From Pseudomonadales bacterium (GTDB taxonomy: Bacteria > Pseudomonadota > Gammaproteobacteria > Pseudomonadales > Azotimanducaceae), in NCBI GenBank assembly GCA_029251375.1, contig JAQXDL010000032.1, forward strand, positions 1 through 64,000: a stretch of 64,000 bases of DNA, given 5' to 3'. Position numbers and translations under genes: made by a program. How positions within the stretch are numbered: the first letter of the stretch is position 1; every line of letters begins with the position of its first letter. A model generated the notes under the pieces. The model was not told the DNA's origin. It saw nothing but the letters and a program-made list of their open reading frames with translations, and did not search any database. Positions 43,820 to 53,866 of the stretch are shown piece after piece.

Positions 43820-45178
43820 ATGAACAAGCAACTTATTACCTTTGTCGCGCTAGTTGCAATTAACAGTGGTGTGCAATCTAGCGTTGATGCACAAAATTTA
43901 GCTCGCTCGAGCTCTGTTAACTTGGACGCCGATTCTGCTTTGACAGCCGATGAACAAAGCCTGCGTGCATTGGTGGACTATGCAGTGGCGCACAATTCGG
44001 ACGTTAATGCGGCTCGCCAGCGCCATCTTGGCGCACTCGCGCGGGTACCTCAGGCAACCGCATTACCTGAACCGAAATTGACTTATCGCTATTTCGTTGA
44101 CGAGGTTGAAACCCGTGTCGGACCGCAAGAACATGGCATTGGTTTGTCTCAGACCCTGCCTTGGTTTGGCAAGCGAAGTTTGCAGGGGGCGGCGGCAACG
44201 GAAGCCGCCAGAGCCTCAGCCGAGCGTGTTGCTTCTATCCAGAACGCTGTCATCGCTGATGTGGCGAGCGCCTGGTACGAACTTTTCTATCTCGGTCAGA
44301 CAATCGAGATTGTGCGTGGCAATCGTGACCTTGTACTTCATCTTGAACAAGTCGCAAGAGCGAGATATGGCACCGGTGCAGCCACGCATGCCGATGTGAT
44401 TCGGGCTCAGGTTGAACTTGCCACAATTGAAAACCGTCTTGCCAGTCTGCGCGATAGACGCGCGCCTTTATTCGCTCGAATGAACGCACTAATCAATCGG
44501 CCTACGACAGAAATGTTTACCTTGCCGAAAGCGTTAACTCGAGCAGTCGTCGATTACACCGATGAAGAACTGTTAGAAAAAGTTACTCTGAATAACCCAG
44601 AGTTGCGAGCCACCAGTTTCGATATTGAAGCTGCCTATCGCCAGAGAGATCGAGCCAACAAAAATTATCTGCCGGATGTCACCCTAGGTGTCGATTATAT
44701 TGCCACGGGAGATGCACGTATGTCCGGTGTCAACGGTAGTGGCGATGACGCGCTTTCAGCAACTATCGGCTTCACCTTGCCTATTTGGCGATCGAAATAT
44801 GACGCGGGTGTGAAAGAGGCGGACGCAATGCTAGCCCAGCATCAATTTAAACGTGATCAACAGTTGAATACCTTCCACGCTCAGACCGTTACGGCGTTGT
44901 TCAAACTTCGAGATGCTGAGCGACAGATCAATTTGTATGAGAATACCTTGCTACCGAAAGCCAATGAGTCCCTCGTCGCTACGCAGCGTGCCTATAGTGC
45001 CGGAGCTGCGCCGTTTTCCGACATGATTGACGCCCAGCGAATGCTGCTGAGCTTCGAACTATCTTTTGCTCGGGCGATTACGGATCACAATCAGGCCCGT
45101 ATCATCCTCGAAAAACTGACCGGTGAACCGTTAATTGAACAGACGTTAATAATCTCTCAAGTGGAGGTAAGCTCATGA
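43820..45178 (+). CDS. TolC/CusC-type outer membrane channel of the heavy-metal efflux system
   Basis: A 452-residue outer membrane factor with a signal peptide (MNKQLITFVALVAINSGVQS). The two repeated halves of the family are visible: helical segments such as LVDYAVAHNSDVNAAR and RYGTGAATHADVIRAQVEL, and in the second half AYSAGAAPFSDMIDAQRMLL. It is the channel through which the tripartite pump exports its metal. It overlaps the adaptor gene by four bases (ATGA), with GGAGGT for the latter inside its end. Confidence 0.88.
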   Translation: MNKQLITFVALVAINSGVQSSVDAQNLARSSSVNLDADSALTADEQSLRALVDYAVAHNSDVNAARQRHLGALARVPQATALPEPKLTYRYFVDEVETRVGPQEHGIGLSQTLPWFGKRSLQGAAATEAARASAERVASIQNAVIADVASAWYELFYLGQTIEIVRGNRDLVLHLEQVARARYGTGAATHADVIRAQVELATIENRLASLRDRRAPLFARMNALINRPTTEMFTLPKALTRAVVDYTDEELLEKVTLNNPELRATSFDIEAAYRQRDRANKNYLPDVTLGVDYIATGDARMSGVNGSGDDALSATIGFTLPIWRSKYDAGVKEADAMLAQHQFKRDQQLNTFHAQTVTALFKLRDAERQINLYENTLLPKANESLVATQRAYSAGAAPFSDMIDAQRMLLSFELSFARAITDHNQARIILEKLTGEPLIEQTLIISQVEVSS

Positions 45179-46728
45179 ATTTGACGAATACAATACTGAC
45201 GTTTGTAAAGTCTCGCCCAGGTATCGCAATTGTCGCTGTCGTCGCAACATTGTTTCTGATGGGCCTATTTGGCGATGCTGACAGTAAACATGTGAAGCCT
45301 TCTGACAAAGCGATGGTCGAGCATTCACCACAAATATCGATGGCTGATCACTCTCAACATATTGACCCGCTAGAGACTAAGGCAAATGCCGGTGTCTGGA
45401 GTTGTTCTATGCACCCGCACATTCACCGAGACGGTCCGGGTCAATGTCCGATTTGTGGCATGGATCTGGTAAGAGTGCGCCAGGATGAAAAGACAAGCTT
45501 GGCGTCGACAGATAAATCACGGCAACTGAGTGTTAGCGCTGCACAAAAATCGTTAATGAGAATTGAAACTATCCCGGTGCAAAGACGCTTCCCCACGGCT
45601 TCGCTAAGGCTGGCGGGCAAGGTGACCTATGACGAAACGAATCTTGCCTATATCACTGCATGGGCGCCGGGTCGGATTGACGAGCTGTTTGTGGATTACA
45701 CCGGGTTGTCCGTAAACAAGGGTGACCACATGGTGCAATTGTATAGCCCGGAGCTCTATTCAGCGCAGGAGGAATTACTGCAAGCCTTGCGTGGCATGAG
45801 CGCTTTATCAAATAGTGGCTTGAATTCTCTACGTGCTGCCGCCGAAGGTACAGTAGCCGCCGCCAGAGATAAGTTGCGGCGCTGGGGTTTGACTGCCGCG
45901 CAAATCAAACAAATTGAAAAATCCAATAAGCCAACTGAGCATGTGACGATCTATTCGCCCGCCAGTGGCGTTGTGATTCATAAGAATGCACAGCAAGGCA
46001 TGTATGTCGAAACCGGCAGCAGGATATTCACCATTGCTGACTTGCGCGCTGTCTGGGTGCAGTTGGACGCCTATGAATCTGATTTGCAGTGGCTCCGATA
46101 TGGCCAGCAAGTTGATTTCACCACTGAAGCGTTCCCGGGCGAAAAGTTTAAGGGGCGCGTGGCATTTATAGACCCTGTGCTGAATGCAAAAACGCATACC
46201 GTCAAAGTTAGGGTGAATGTGGATAACAGCGATCAGCGACTTAAACCAGAGATGTTTGTTCGAGCTGTCGTCGCTGCACGTTTGGCGAACGATGGCAATC
46301 TCGTCGATGAGGATTTGGCGGGTCGGTGGGTCTCGCCGATGCATCCGGAGATTTTGCGTGATAAACCGGGTAAATGTCCCGTTTGCGGTATGGATTTAGT
46401 GACAACAGAGTCATTGGGCTTCAAGCAAGATGCTGCCATGAATATGACTGCGCCGCTTGTCATACCGGCGACAGCAGCTCTGCTGACGGGCAAGCGTGCT
46501 GTGGTTTACGTTGAGGATGTTGACGCAGATGGGCCAACCTATATGGGTCGTGAAGTCATACTCGGTCCGAGGGCAGGTGAGGACTATGTGGTCATAAGCG
46601 GTTTGAAAGAGGGTGAGCTTGTTGTTGTCTCGGGCAACTTCAAAATTGATAGTGCCCTACAAATTCAGGCGAAGCCGAGCATGATGAACTCACAGAGCGG
46701 CGCTTCTACCGGCGCTCATCACCACTAA
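45175..46728 (+). CDS. CusB-like periplasmic adaptor with two heavy-metal-binding modules
   Basis: A 517-residue membrane-fusion protein anchored by one N-terminal helix (IAIVAVVATLFLMGLFG). It contains the HMBD motif twice: WSCSMHPHIHRDGPGQCPIC near residue 80 and WVSPMHPEILRDKPGKCPVC near residue 385. Between them are the barrel-sandwich and beta-barrel domains (GKVTYDETNLAYITAWAPGR; SPASGVVIHKNA). The C-terminus ends in HHH. Metal binding through Cys/Met/His of the HMBDs suggests Cu, Ag or Zn/Co as cargo. It is joined to the pump gene by a TAATG overlap. Two HMBDs in one adaptor are less common than one. Confidence 0.88.
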   Translation: MNLTNTILTFVKSRPGIAIVAVVATLFLMGLFGDADSKHVKPSDKAMVEHSPQISMADHSQHIDPLETKANAGVWSCSMHPHIHRDGPGQCPICGMDLVRVRQDEKTSLASTDKSRQLSVSAAQKSLMRIETIPVQRRFPTASLRLAGKVTYDETNLAYITAWAPGRIDELFVDYTGLSVNKGDHMVQLYSPELYSAQEELLQALRGMSALSNSGLNSLRAAAEGTVAAARDKLRRWGLTAAQIKQIEKSNKPTEHVTIYSPASGVVIHKNAQQGMYVETGSRIFTIADLRAVWVQLDAYESDLQWLRYGQQVDFTTEAFPGEKFKGRVAFIDPVLNAKTHTVKVRVNVDNSDQRLKPEMFVRAVVAARLANDGNLVDEDLAGRWVSPMHPEILRDKPGKCPVCGMDLVTTESLGFKQDAAMNMTAPLVIPATAALLTGKRAVVYVEDVDADGPTYMGREVILGPRAGEDYVVISGLKEGELVVVSGNFKIDSALQIQAKPSMMNSQSGASTGAHHH

Positions 46729-49700
46729 TGCAGGGCGGTAGCATGAAAACTGATTCCTACTCTCTACTCGATAAGTGCATTCGCTTCTGCTTAGAGCGAA
46801 AGCTGATTGTGCTTTTGCTGCTGACCGGCGTGATCGGTTGGGGGTCGATGGTGGCACCTTTTTCCTGGGACATTGGTAGCTTGCCGAGATCGCCCGTGTC
46901 TGTGGATGCGATTCCGGATATTGGCGAAAACCAACAGATCGTATTCACGCAGTGGATGGGTCGATCGCCACAAGATGTTGAGGACCAAATTACTTATCCC
47001 CTCACAGTTGCACTATTGGGCGTGCCGGGCGTAAAAACGGTCAGGAGCTATTCATTCTTTGGCTTCTCCACCGTGTACATTATTTTTGATGAGGACGTTG
47101 AGTTTTACTGGTCTAGAAGTCGCGTCCTAGAGAAACTCAGCAGTCTGCCTAAAAGCACCTTGCCTTCTGATGTGCAGCCCGTGCTCGGTCCTGACGCAAC
47201 AGCGCTTGGTCAGGTTTACTGGTACACCCTAGAAGGTCGAGATTTGGCGGGTAAGCCAACGGGTGGATGGGGTCTGCAAGAACTGCGCACGATTCAGGAT
47301 TGGTACGTCCGTTATTCGCTGCTCGCGGCCGAAGGTGTGAGCGAGGTTGGTTCCATTGGCGGCTTTGAAGAAGAATATCAAATTGATGTAGACCCCGATG
47401 CGATGCGCGCATATGGCGTGACCCTGGATCAGGTATTTAGTGCGACTCGACAATCTAATCTTGATGTCGGTGCGCGCACAATCGAAGTTAACGGTGCAGA
47501 GTACGTCATCCGCGGCCTCGGCTTTATTAAAAATGTTGCCGACATCGAAAACATTGTGGTTGGTGCAAACGATAACGTGCCGATTCGAATTAAAGATGTG
47601 GCCAATGTTGCTAAAGGTCCAGCTTTGCGGCGCGGTGCGCTCGATAAAGGCGGTGCGCAGGCTGTCGGCGGTGTTGTGGTTGCGCGTTACGGTTTTAACC
47701 CCTTGCAAGCGATCGATAATACCAAAGCCAAGATTGAGGAAGTCTCGCCGGGGCTGCCTTCAAAAGCGATAGTCGATTATAGCAGTACGACTAAAGATGC
47801 GTTGCAGTCCTTTGCCGACGCAAGGGGGTTTGTGGGTTTTACCGGCCAAGCGCTGAATCAGGATGCATGGATTGCATGGCTACGTGCAAATAAAGCGTCG
47901 ACTTGGCCAGCCGGCGTCATCTTGAGTCAGGTAACCATCGTCCCGTTCTACGATCGAAGTAATCTTATTTATGAAACGCTGGGCACGCTAAATGATGCGT
48001 TAACACAAGAGATCTTCATCACCATGATCGTTGTGTTGATTATGGTGATGCATCTAAGAGCCTCGATTCTGATTAGTGCGCTGTTACCCATCGCGGTCTT
48101 GATGTGTTTCATCGCGATGAAGTTGTTCGGCGTGTCCGCCAATATTGTTGCGTTGTCAGGTATTGCGATAGCGATCGGCACCATGGTCGATATGGGTGTC
48201 ATTATTTGTGAAAATATTTTGCGCCATATGGAGGAAGCTGAAGCCGATGATCCGCCGTTAGAAACCGTGTTCGAAGCGACGCGAGAGGTTGCCGGTGCCG
48301 TGTTAACTTCTGTTGCGACAACGATCGTGAGTTTCCTGCCTGTATTCACCATGACGGGTGCGGAAGGTAAGCTTTTTACACCGCTGGCCTTTACCAAAAC
48401 GTTTGCACTGGTTGCTGCCGTTATTGTTGCGCTGGCGATTATCCCACCGGCTGCGCAACTTTTATTTGGTGCGAAAGTTCAATCCGCAAGAGTGAAATAT
48501 TGGTTCTTCGCTGGGCTGGTTTTTGTTGGCCTGGCCATCAGTATCGGGCTAAGTGTACCGGTTGGTTTACTCTTGATCGCGTTTGGCGCAGTGCAGCTGC
48601 TCAAGTCGCATTTGCCTATCCCGCAGTGGCTGAAGGGCAATCTAGTTGGCGCGGCCAGCTTGATCGTAGCTGGATTAGTAGCCATTTTACTTTCTGAGTC
48701 CTGGCTACCCCTGGGGCCTGGCCGAGGTTCGCTAGTCAATCTGATCTTTGTGGTGGTACTTATCGGTGGTCTGCTGCTTGCGTTTCGCTATTATCAACGT
48801 GTGTATCCTCGGGTGTTGGAATGGTGCCTCGAGCACAAAGCGTTGTTTATGGCATTTCCTGCGCTAATTACGATAGTCGGTCTAACAGCCTGGCTGGGTT
48901 TTGATAATTTGCTTCGGTTCGCGCCAGAGACGTTACGACAAACGAGTGGCTGGCAAGCATTGGACAGATCTTTGCCCGGCTTTGGTAAAGAGTTTATGCC
49001 CAATCTAGACGAAGGCTCTTTTCTATATATGCCGACCATCATGCCCCACGCATCGATTGGTGAGGCGCAGGATTCGCTAGAAATACTTGACCAGGCCATC
49101 GCTGCAATCCCAGAAGTTGAATCGGTGGTCGGTAAACTAGGCCGTGCAGATACACCGCTGGATCCTGCGCCGATTTCCATGTTCGAAACCGTTATTAACT
49201 ATCATTCAGAATTTCGCACTGATCTGAACGGGCGCGTCATGCGTTTTAGCTTCAATAGAGAAGCGAATGAGTTTGAGCGGGACGACGCGGGCGAACTCGT
49301 CCAAGACCCGAACGGACAGCCCTATCGACAGTGGCGCGAACATATTCGTTCCGTAGACGATATTTGGCAGGAAATTGTATCAGCCACTGACTTGCCGGGC
49401 ACTACGTCGGCACCCAAGTTGCAGCCAATTGCTGCGCGCATTGTTATGCTGCAAAGCGGCATGCGTGCACCAATGGGGATAAAGGTGAAGGGCCCTGATC
49501 TAGATACCATTGAACGGGTCGCGCTTGAGTTGGAAGCGCTGCTGAAACAGGTGCCCGTTATTGAGAAGACAACCGTCACTGCTGATCGTTTGGTCGGCAA
49601 ACCTTATTTGGAGATTGATCTGGATCGGTCATCCCTAGCGCGTCACGGGCTGCATATTAGTGATGTGCAGCAGGTGATTGAAGTGGCTGTCGGTGGTAAA

Positions 49701-50648
49701 TCGGTAACCAGTACTGTTGAGGGGCGAGAAAGGTATCCAGTTAGGGTTCGATACTATCGAGAGCTTCGGGATACGCCGGAAGAGCTGGCCGACATCATTG
49801 TACCAACCGCATCTGGTGCACAAATCCCACTTGGCCAATTGGCGCAGATTAATTATGTTCGCGGTCCTCAGGCGATCAAAAGCGAAGACACTTTTCTACT
49901 CGGCTACGTAGTATTCGATAAAATCGCAGGCGCGGCGGAAGTCGATGTTGTCGAGCAGGCTCAGGCCTTCCTTGCCGATAAAATTAGTACCGGTCAGTTC
50001 GTGTTGCCCAGTGGTGTTAGCTATAGCTTTGCGGGTAACTATGAAAATCAACTGCGAGCGCAACAAACGCTTTCTGTGGTGCTACCGCTGTCTTTGTTTA
50101 TCATTTTTCTAATTTTGTATTTACAGTTTTCTTCGGTTGTCACGACGTTAATTGTGTTTAGCGGAATCGCGGTTGCTTGGTCCGGCGGCTTCTTGATTAT
50201 TTGGTTTTACAATATGGCGGGGTTTCTCGATTTTGCAGTGCTGGGTCAAAACATCAGAGAACTGTTTCAAGTTGGCCCCATCAACATGAGCGTTGCGATT
50301 TGGGTTGGGTTTCTCGCCTTGTTTGGCATTGCCACTGACAACGGTGTGATTACGGCGACCTATTTGGATCAAACCCTAGCGCGCAACAAAGCTAGCACGC
50401 ATAAAGAGATGAGAGCGTTGGTGGTGCAGGGTGCTAGTCGACGTATTAGACCCGCGCTGATGACCACTGCAACGACCTTGATCGCGTTGATTCCGGTGCT
50501 GACATCGACTGGTCGAGGCTCCGATATTATGGTGCCAATGGCCATACCGTCATTTGGCGGTATGTTGGTAGCGATCGTCACAACATTATTGGTGCCTGTG
50601 TTGTATTGCGCGGCGAAGGAGATTGCACAAGGTCGCAGTAGCAAGTAA
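46728..50648 (+). CDS. CusA/CzcA-type heavy-metal RND efflux pump, enlarged
   Basis: A 1306-residue inner-membrane pump of the heavy-metal efflux (HME) RND family, longer than the usual 1030-1050. N-terminal HME signatures: VDAIPDIGENQQIVFTQW and YPLTVALLGVPGVKTVRS. The proton-relay helix has IAIAIGTMVDMGVIICEN. Extra sequence appears at two places: a roughly 40-residue periplasmic insert before VTIVPFYDRS, and about 110-130 residues with added helices around residues 585-700. The metal is not predictable, but the neighbouring CusB-like adaptor suggests Cu/Ag or divalent cations. Two start codons (46728, 46743) are possible; the first overlaps the adaptor stop. Confidence 0.88.
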   Translation: MQGGSMKTDSYSLLDKCIRFCLERKLIVLLLLTGVIGWGSMVAPFSWDIGSLPRSPVSVDAIPDIGENQQIVFTQWMGRSPQDVEDQITYPLTVALLGVPGVKTVRSYSFFGFSTVYIIFDEDVEFYWSRSRVLEKLSSLPKSTLPSDVQPVLGPDATALGQVYWYTLEGRDLAGKPTGGWGLQELRTIQDWYVRYSLLAAEGVSEVGSIGGFEEEYQIDVDPDAMRAYGVTLDQVFSATRQSNLDVGARTIEVNGAEYVIRGLGFIKNVADIENIVVGANDNVPIRIKDVANVAKGPALRRGALDKGGAQAVGGVVVARYGFNPLQAIDNTKAKIEEVSPGLPSKAIVDYSSTTKDALQSFADARGFVGFTGQALNQDAWIAWLRANKASTWPAGVILSQVTIVPFYDRSNLIYETLGTLNDALTQEIFITMIVVLIMVMHLRASILISALLPIAVLMCFIAMKLFGVSANIVALSGIAIAIGTMVDMGVIICENILRHMEEAEADDPPLETVFEATREVAGAVLTSVATTIVSFLPVFTMTGAEGKLFTPLAFTKTFALVAAVIVALAIIPPAAQLLFGAKVQSARVKYWFFAGLVFVGLAISIGLSVPVGLLLIAFGAVQLLKSHLPIPQWLKGNLVGAASLIVAGLVAILLSESWLPLGPGRGSLVNLIFVVVLIGGLLLAFRYYQRVYPRVLEWCLEHKALFMAFPALITIVGLTAWLGFDNLLRFAPETLRQTSGWQALDRSLPGFGKEFMPNLDEGSFLYMPTIMPHASIGEAQDSLEILDQAIAAIPEVESVVGKLGRADTPLDPAPISMFETVINYHSEFRTDLNGRVMRFSFNREANEFERDDAGELVQDPNGQPYRQWREHIRSVDDIWQEIVSATDLPGTTSAPKLQPIAARIVMLQSGMRAPMGIKVKGPDLDTIERVALELEALLKQVPVIEKTTVTADRLVGKPYLEIDLDRSSLARHGLHISDVQQVIEVAVGGKSVTSTVEGRERYPVRVRYYRELRDTPEELADIIVPTASGAQIPLGQLAQINYVRGPQAIKSEDTFLLGYVVFDKIAGAAEVDVVEQAQAFLADKISTGQFVLPSGVSYSFAGNYENQLRAQQTLSVVLPLSLFIIFLILYLQFSSVVTTLIVFSGIAVAWSGGFLIIWFYNMAGFLDFAVLGQNIRELFQVGPINMSVAIWVGFLALFGIATDNGVITATYLDQTLARNKASTHKEMRALVVQGASRRIRPALMTTATTLIALIPVLTSTGRGSDIMVPMAIPSFGGMLVAIVTTLLVPVLYCAAKEIAQGRSSK

Positions 50649-50752
50649 CAACGGTTACCTCGGCCGAGAGTTGCTGATGACGGATGACAGAGAAATTAGA
50701 CCGTAAGGTGGGTTAAGTTTTCACCCTATGTGTGGGTGGCGGTTGATTGTTC

Positions 50753-53700
50753 TTAGTTTGCAACAATCGGTTCCGCTTTCTCCTCTTTCTCTTTCTCCTT
50801 TTCCGTCTCCTGCTCTTCAATCTCAGCGCCGTGTTTAGAGGCTAGCGCTAAATACATACTTGGCAGAATGACGAGTGTAAAGAAAGTGCCTAACAACATG
50901 CCCGCGACTAAGATGATACCGATGCTGTTGCGTGCTTCGGCACCCGCGCCGGAGACGAGTACCAATGGGAAATGACCGATAACCGTCGCACCTGTCGTCA
51001 TCAGTACAGGTCTAAGTCGCACGCTGGCGCCCTGGCGAATAGCCTCGAATTTAGTGAGACCTGCTCTTTGCAAGTGGTTGGCAAATTCGACAATCAAAAT
51101 GCCGTTTTTTGTCACCAATCCAATTAATGTAATCAAGCCTATTTGAGAATAGATATTCAGTGTGGTCCAGCCTAAGAAGGTAAACATGAGCGCGCCCGCT
51201 AATGCTAACGGTACAGAACCCAACAACACGACCAAAGGATCTCTAAAGCGGTTGAAGAGGATGACCAACACCAAAAATACAAACGCCAGCGACATCCCTA
51301 AGGCGCCAAATAGGGTGTTGCCTTCCTGTCGTATCTGACGAGATTCCCCTGCGTAGTCGACGATGTAACCCGGCGGCAAAATTTCCTCCGCTGCGGCTTC
51401 GATAGCGCTAAGTCCCTGTTCTTTCGTGTAGGCTGGAATCATACCGGCGAACAGGGTAAAGGAATTTCGTTGTTGGAATTTTGTCAGTACCCTGGGTCCC
51501 ACTTTTTCAATGAGTGTCGCCAATGATGAAAATGGCACCAGCTCACCGGATGGCGTTTGAATCTTCAAATCCTGTAGCGCATAGATATCTAGCCTGTCTG
51601 CATCCTCCAACATGGGAATCACACGATAGGCTTTGCCATCGAGATCAAAGCGGTTGACGTAGTTGCCAGAGAGGTAGGTTGATAACTGACGACTGACCCC
51701 CGAGACCGTTAAGCCAACATCAGCAATCCTGTCGCGGTTCAATTCAAAGTGAGCCTGCGGGAAGTCAATTTTTAGGTTTGTATCAGCAAACAGAAACAAA
51801 TTGCTTGCGTAGGCTGCAGCTAATAATTTCTCTGCATAGGGCTGCATTTCTTCAGCACTGGCAGCCGCCGTGACGACCAGTTCAACCGAAAAGCGCCCCG
51901 CACTTGGCAGTGATGGGCTTGAGTTCGGGAACGCCTGAAGGCCGGGTACTTTCGACAGACGGCCAAATGTTTGCGACATCATATCCAAGGTGGTGAAGTC
52001 CCGTTCACTGGGGTCAACAAACTGCTGCCCGCCAATTGCGCCGCCGGGGTTAACGATCTGCCACATAAAGGTTGCGCTGGGCAAATTATTCATGACATCC
52101 ACGACGTCAAACATATGTTCATGGGTATATTCTAAAGATGCTTCTGGTGGCGGTGTGGAGATGACAAATATCTCATTTTGATCTTCTATAGGCGCCAGTT
52201 CCTGTTGCGACATTAAAAGAAAAGGAATCGACAGTAGTGAGAATACAAAGGCAAAGACCAACAGCTGTGGTGTCCAATCGAGACTATGCTTTAGAAAGAT
52301 TTCGTAGCGTTTTTGCAGACTGCTAAAGCGAGCGTTGACCCAACGCGTCATGGCGCCTTCTTGGCCCTTTGCTTGGCTTGCATAGGCGCTCATGATCGGC
52401 GACAAAGTGAGCGCGATCATGCCCGAGATTAAAACGGCAACAGCGAGTGTGAAGGCAAACTCTTTAATCAAAACACCTGTTAGACCCGATAGAAATCCGA
52501 TCGGTACGTAAACGGCGGCAAGTGTAATCGACATGCCGATAATGGGGGTCAATAATTGACGGGAGCTGGCCAGGGCCGCCTGTTTGCGGCTCATTCCTTC
52601 GCGCATAAAGCGCGATACATTTTCGACCACAACAATGGCATCATCGACAACCAAGCCGACCGACAGAACAATGGCAAGGATAGTGAGCAGATTAAAAGAA
52701 AACCCCATAGCCATCATCAAAGCCATCGCACCTAACAATGAAATGGGTATGGTGATCAGTGGTACTAATGCGCTACGCAATGAGCCCATGAAAAATAATA
52801 CGACGATGCCAACCAGCAGCACCGTTTCCGCTAACGTGATAAATATTTCCCGGATGGCATCTCGCATATAGATGGTGCCATCGAAACCCATGTCAACGCG
52901 CATGCCATCTGGCAGCGTGGCATTGACTTCATCAAGTACTGTGTAAAGTCTATCGCCGATTTCAATTTCGTTTGCGCCGGGTAGACCATAAACCGCCAGG
53001 AATAAATTATCGCGCTGACTCAGGCGCGCTATCTGACTACCTTCAACTTCACCGAGTTCGACTCTGGCGACCTCACCGAGCCTCACAATCGCGCCATCAA
53101 TGTTATTGATGACAAGCTGCTCGAAGTCTTGTTTGGTTTTGAGGGTTGCACTTGTCTGCAGATCAATCCGCTGTTGCTGGTTTTCGACTCTACCGATAGG
53201 TGCGATCACATTGTTTGCCATCAATGCCAGGCGAATTTGCTCTGCACTGACGTTCAGATAGTTTAGTCGTGATGGATCGAGCCAGATACGCATAGCGGGG
53301 TCTCGGCCGCCGGCAACCCTTATCCTTTGTACATCAGGTATGGAGGACAAAATGGGTACGACGTTACGGGTCATGTAATCGGCTGTTTCTGAGCGAGTTC
53401 GTCCTTGCATAACGACATCAAGATAGAAAATGGCGTTATTAGCATCGGCCCGGTTGACGGTGATGATTGGATCCTCGGCGCCAGCAGGTAATTCAAAACG
53501 AATTTGCCCTAGGCGAGTGTTGAGTTCCGCCAAGGCCAGATTGCTGGGCTCATTGAGTTTTAGCCAAGCGGTGACGGTACTGACACCGGCAGTTGTTGTT
53601 GAGTCAATGTAATCAACGCCAGGCACAGTCGCTGCGGCGCGCTCGATCGGCTCGGTGACAAAGCCTTTGACGGTGTCGGCTGACGCGCCGACATAGGGTG

Positions 53701-53866
53701 TTGTAATGACTAATGAAGAGCTTTCGATTTCAGGAAACTCGAGTACGGGCATTTCGACAGCTGCTCGTAGGCCAAGCAAAATTAGCGCAAGGGATATGAC
53801 AACCGGGATAGCCGGCCGCTCGACAAAGATATCAAAGAAGTTAGTTTTTCCATTTTGTCCGCTCAT
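50753..53866 (-). CDS. RND multidrug-type efflux pump (HAE1 family)
   Basis: A 1037-residue inner-membrane transporter of normal length. The proton-relay Asp pair is in VGLVVDDAIVVVENV. FVERPAIPVVISLALILLG and ITTPYVGASADTVKGFVTEP mark the N-terminal half, and NGILIVEFANHLQRAGL the C-terminal half. It belongs to the MexB/MdtB-like drug and organic-compound exporters, unlike the metal-type pump on the opposite strand. Its ATG overlaps the adaptor gene's stop by four bases. The C-terminal tail is rich in Glu/Lys (EKEKEKEEK). No outer membrane channel is present, so it probably uses TolC encoded elsewhere. Confidence 0.92.
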   Translation of the reverse strand: MSGQNGKTNFFDIFVERPAIPVVISLALILLGLRAAVEMPVLEFPEIESSSLVITTPYVGASADTVKGFVTEPIERAAATVPGVDYIDSTTTAGVSTVTAWLKLNEPSNLALAELNTRLGQIRFELPAGAEDPIITVNRADANNAIFYLDVVMQGRTRSETADYMTRNVVPILSSIPDVQRIRVAGGRDPAMRIWLDPSRLNYLNVSAEQIRLALMANNVIAPIGRVENQQQRIDLQTSATLKTKQDFEQLVINNIDGAIVRLGEVARVELGEVEGSQIARLSQRDNLFLAVYGLPGANEIEIGDRLYTVLDEVNATLPDGMRVDMGFDGTIYMRDAIREIFITLAETVLLVGIVVLFFMGSLRSALVPLITIPISLLGAMALMMAMGFSFNLLTILAIVLSVGLVVDDAIVVVENVSRFMREGMSRKQAALASSRQLLTPIIGMSITLAAVYVPIGFLSGLTGVLIKEFAFTLAVAVLISGMIALTLSPIMSAYASQAKGQEGAMTRWVNARFSSLQKRYEIFLKHSLDWTPQLLVFAFVFSLLSIPFLLMSQQELAPIEDQNEIFVISTPPPEASLEYTHEHMFDVVDVMNNLPSATFMWQIVNPGGAIGGQQFVDPSERDFTTLDMMSQTFGRLSKVPGLQAFPNSSPSLPSAGRFSVELVVTAAASAEEMQPYAEKLLAAAYASNLFLFADTNLKIDFPQAHFELNRDRIADVGLTVSGVSRQLSTYLSGNYVNRFDLDGKAYRVIPMLEDADRLDIYALQDLKIQTPSGELVPFSSLATLIEKVGPRVLTKFQQRNSFTLFAGMIPAYTKEQGLSAIEAAAEEILPPGYIVDYAGESRQIRQEGNTLFGALGMSLAFVFLVLVILFNRFRDPLVVLLGSVPLALAGALMFTFLGWTTLNIYSQIGLITLIGLVTKNGILIVEFANHLQRAGLTKFEAIRQGASVRLRPVLMTTGATVIGHFPLVLVSGAGAEARNSIGIILVAGMLLGTFFTLVILPSMYLALASKHGAEIEEQETEKEKEKEEKAEPIVAN

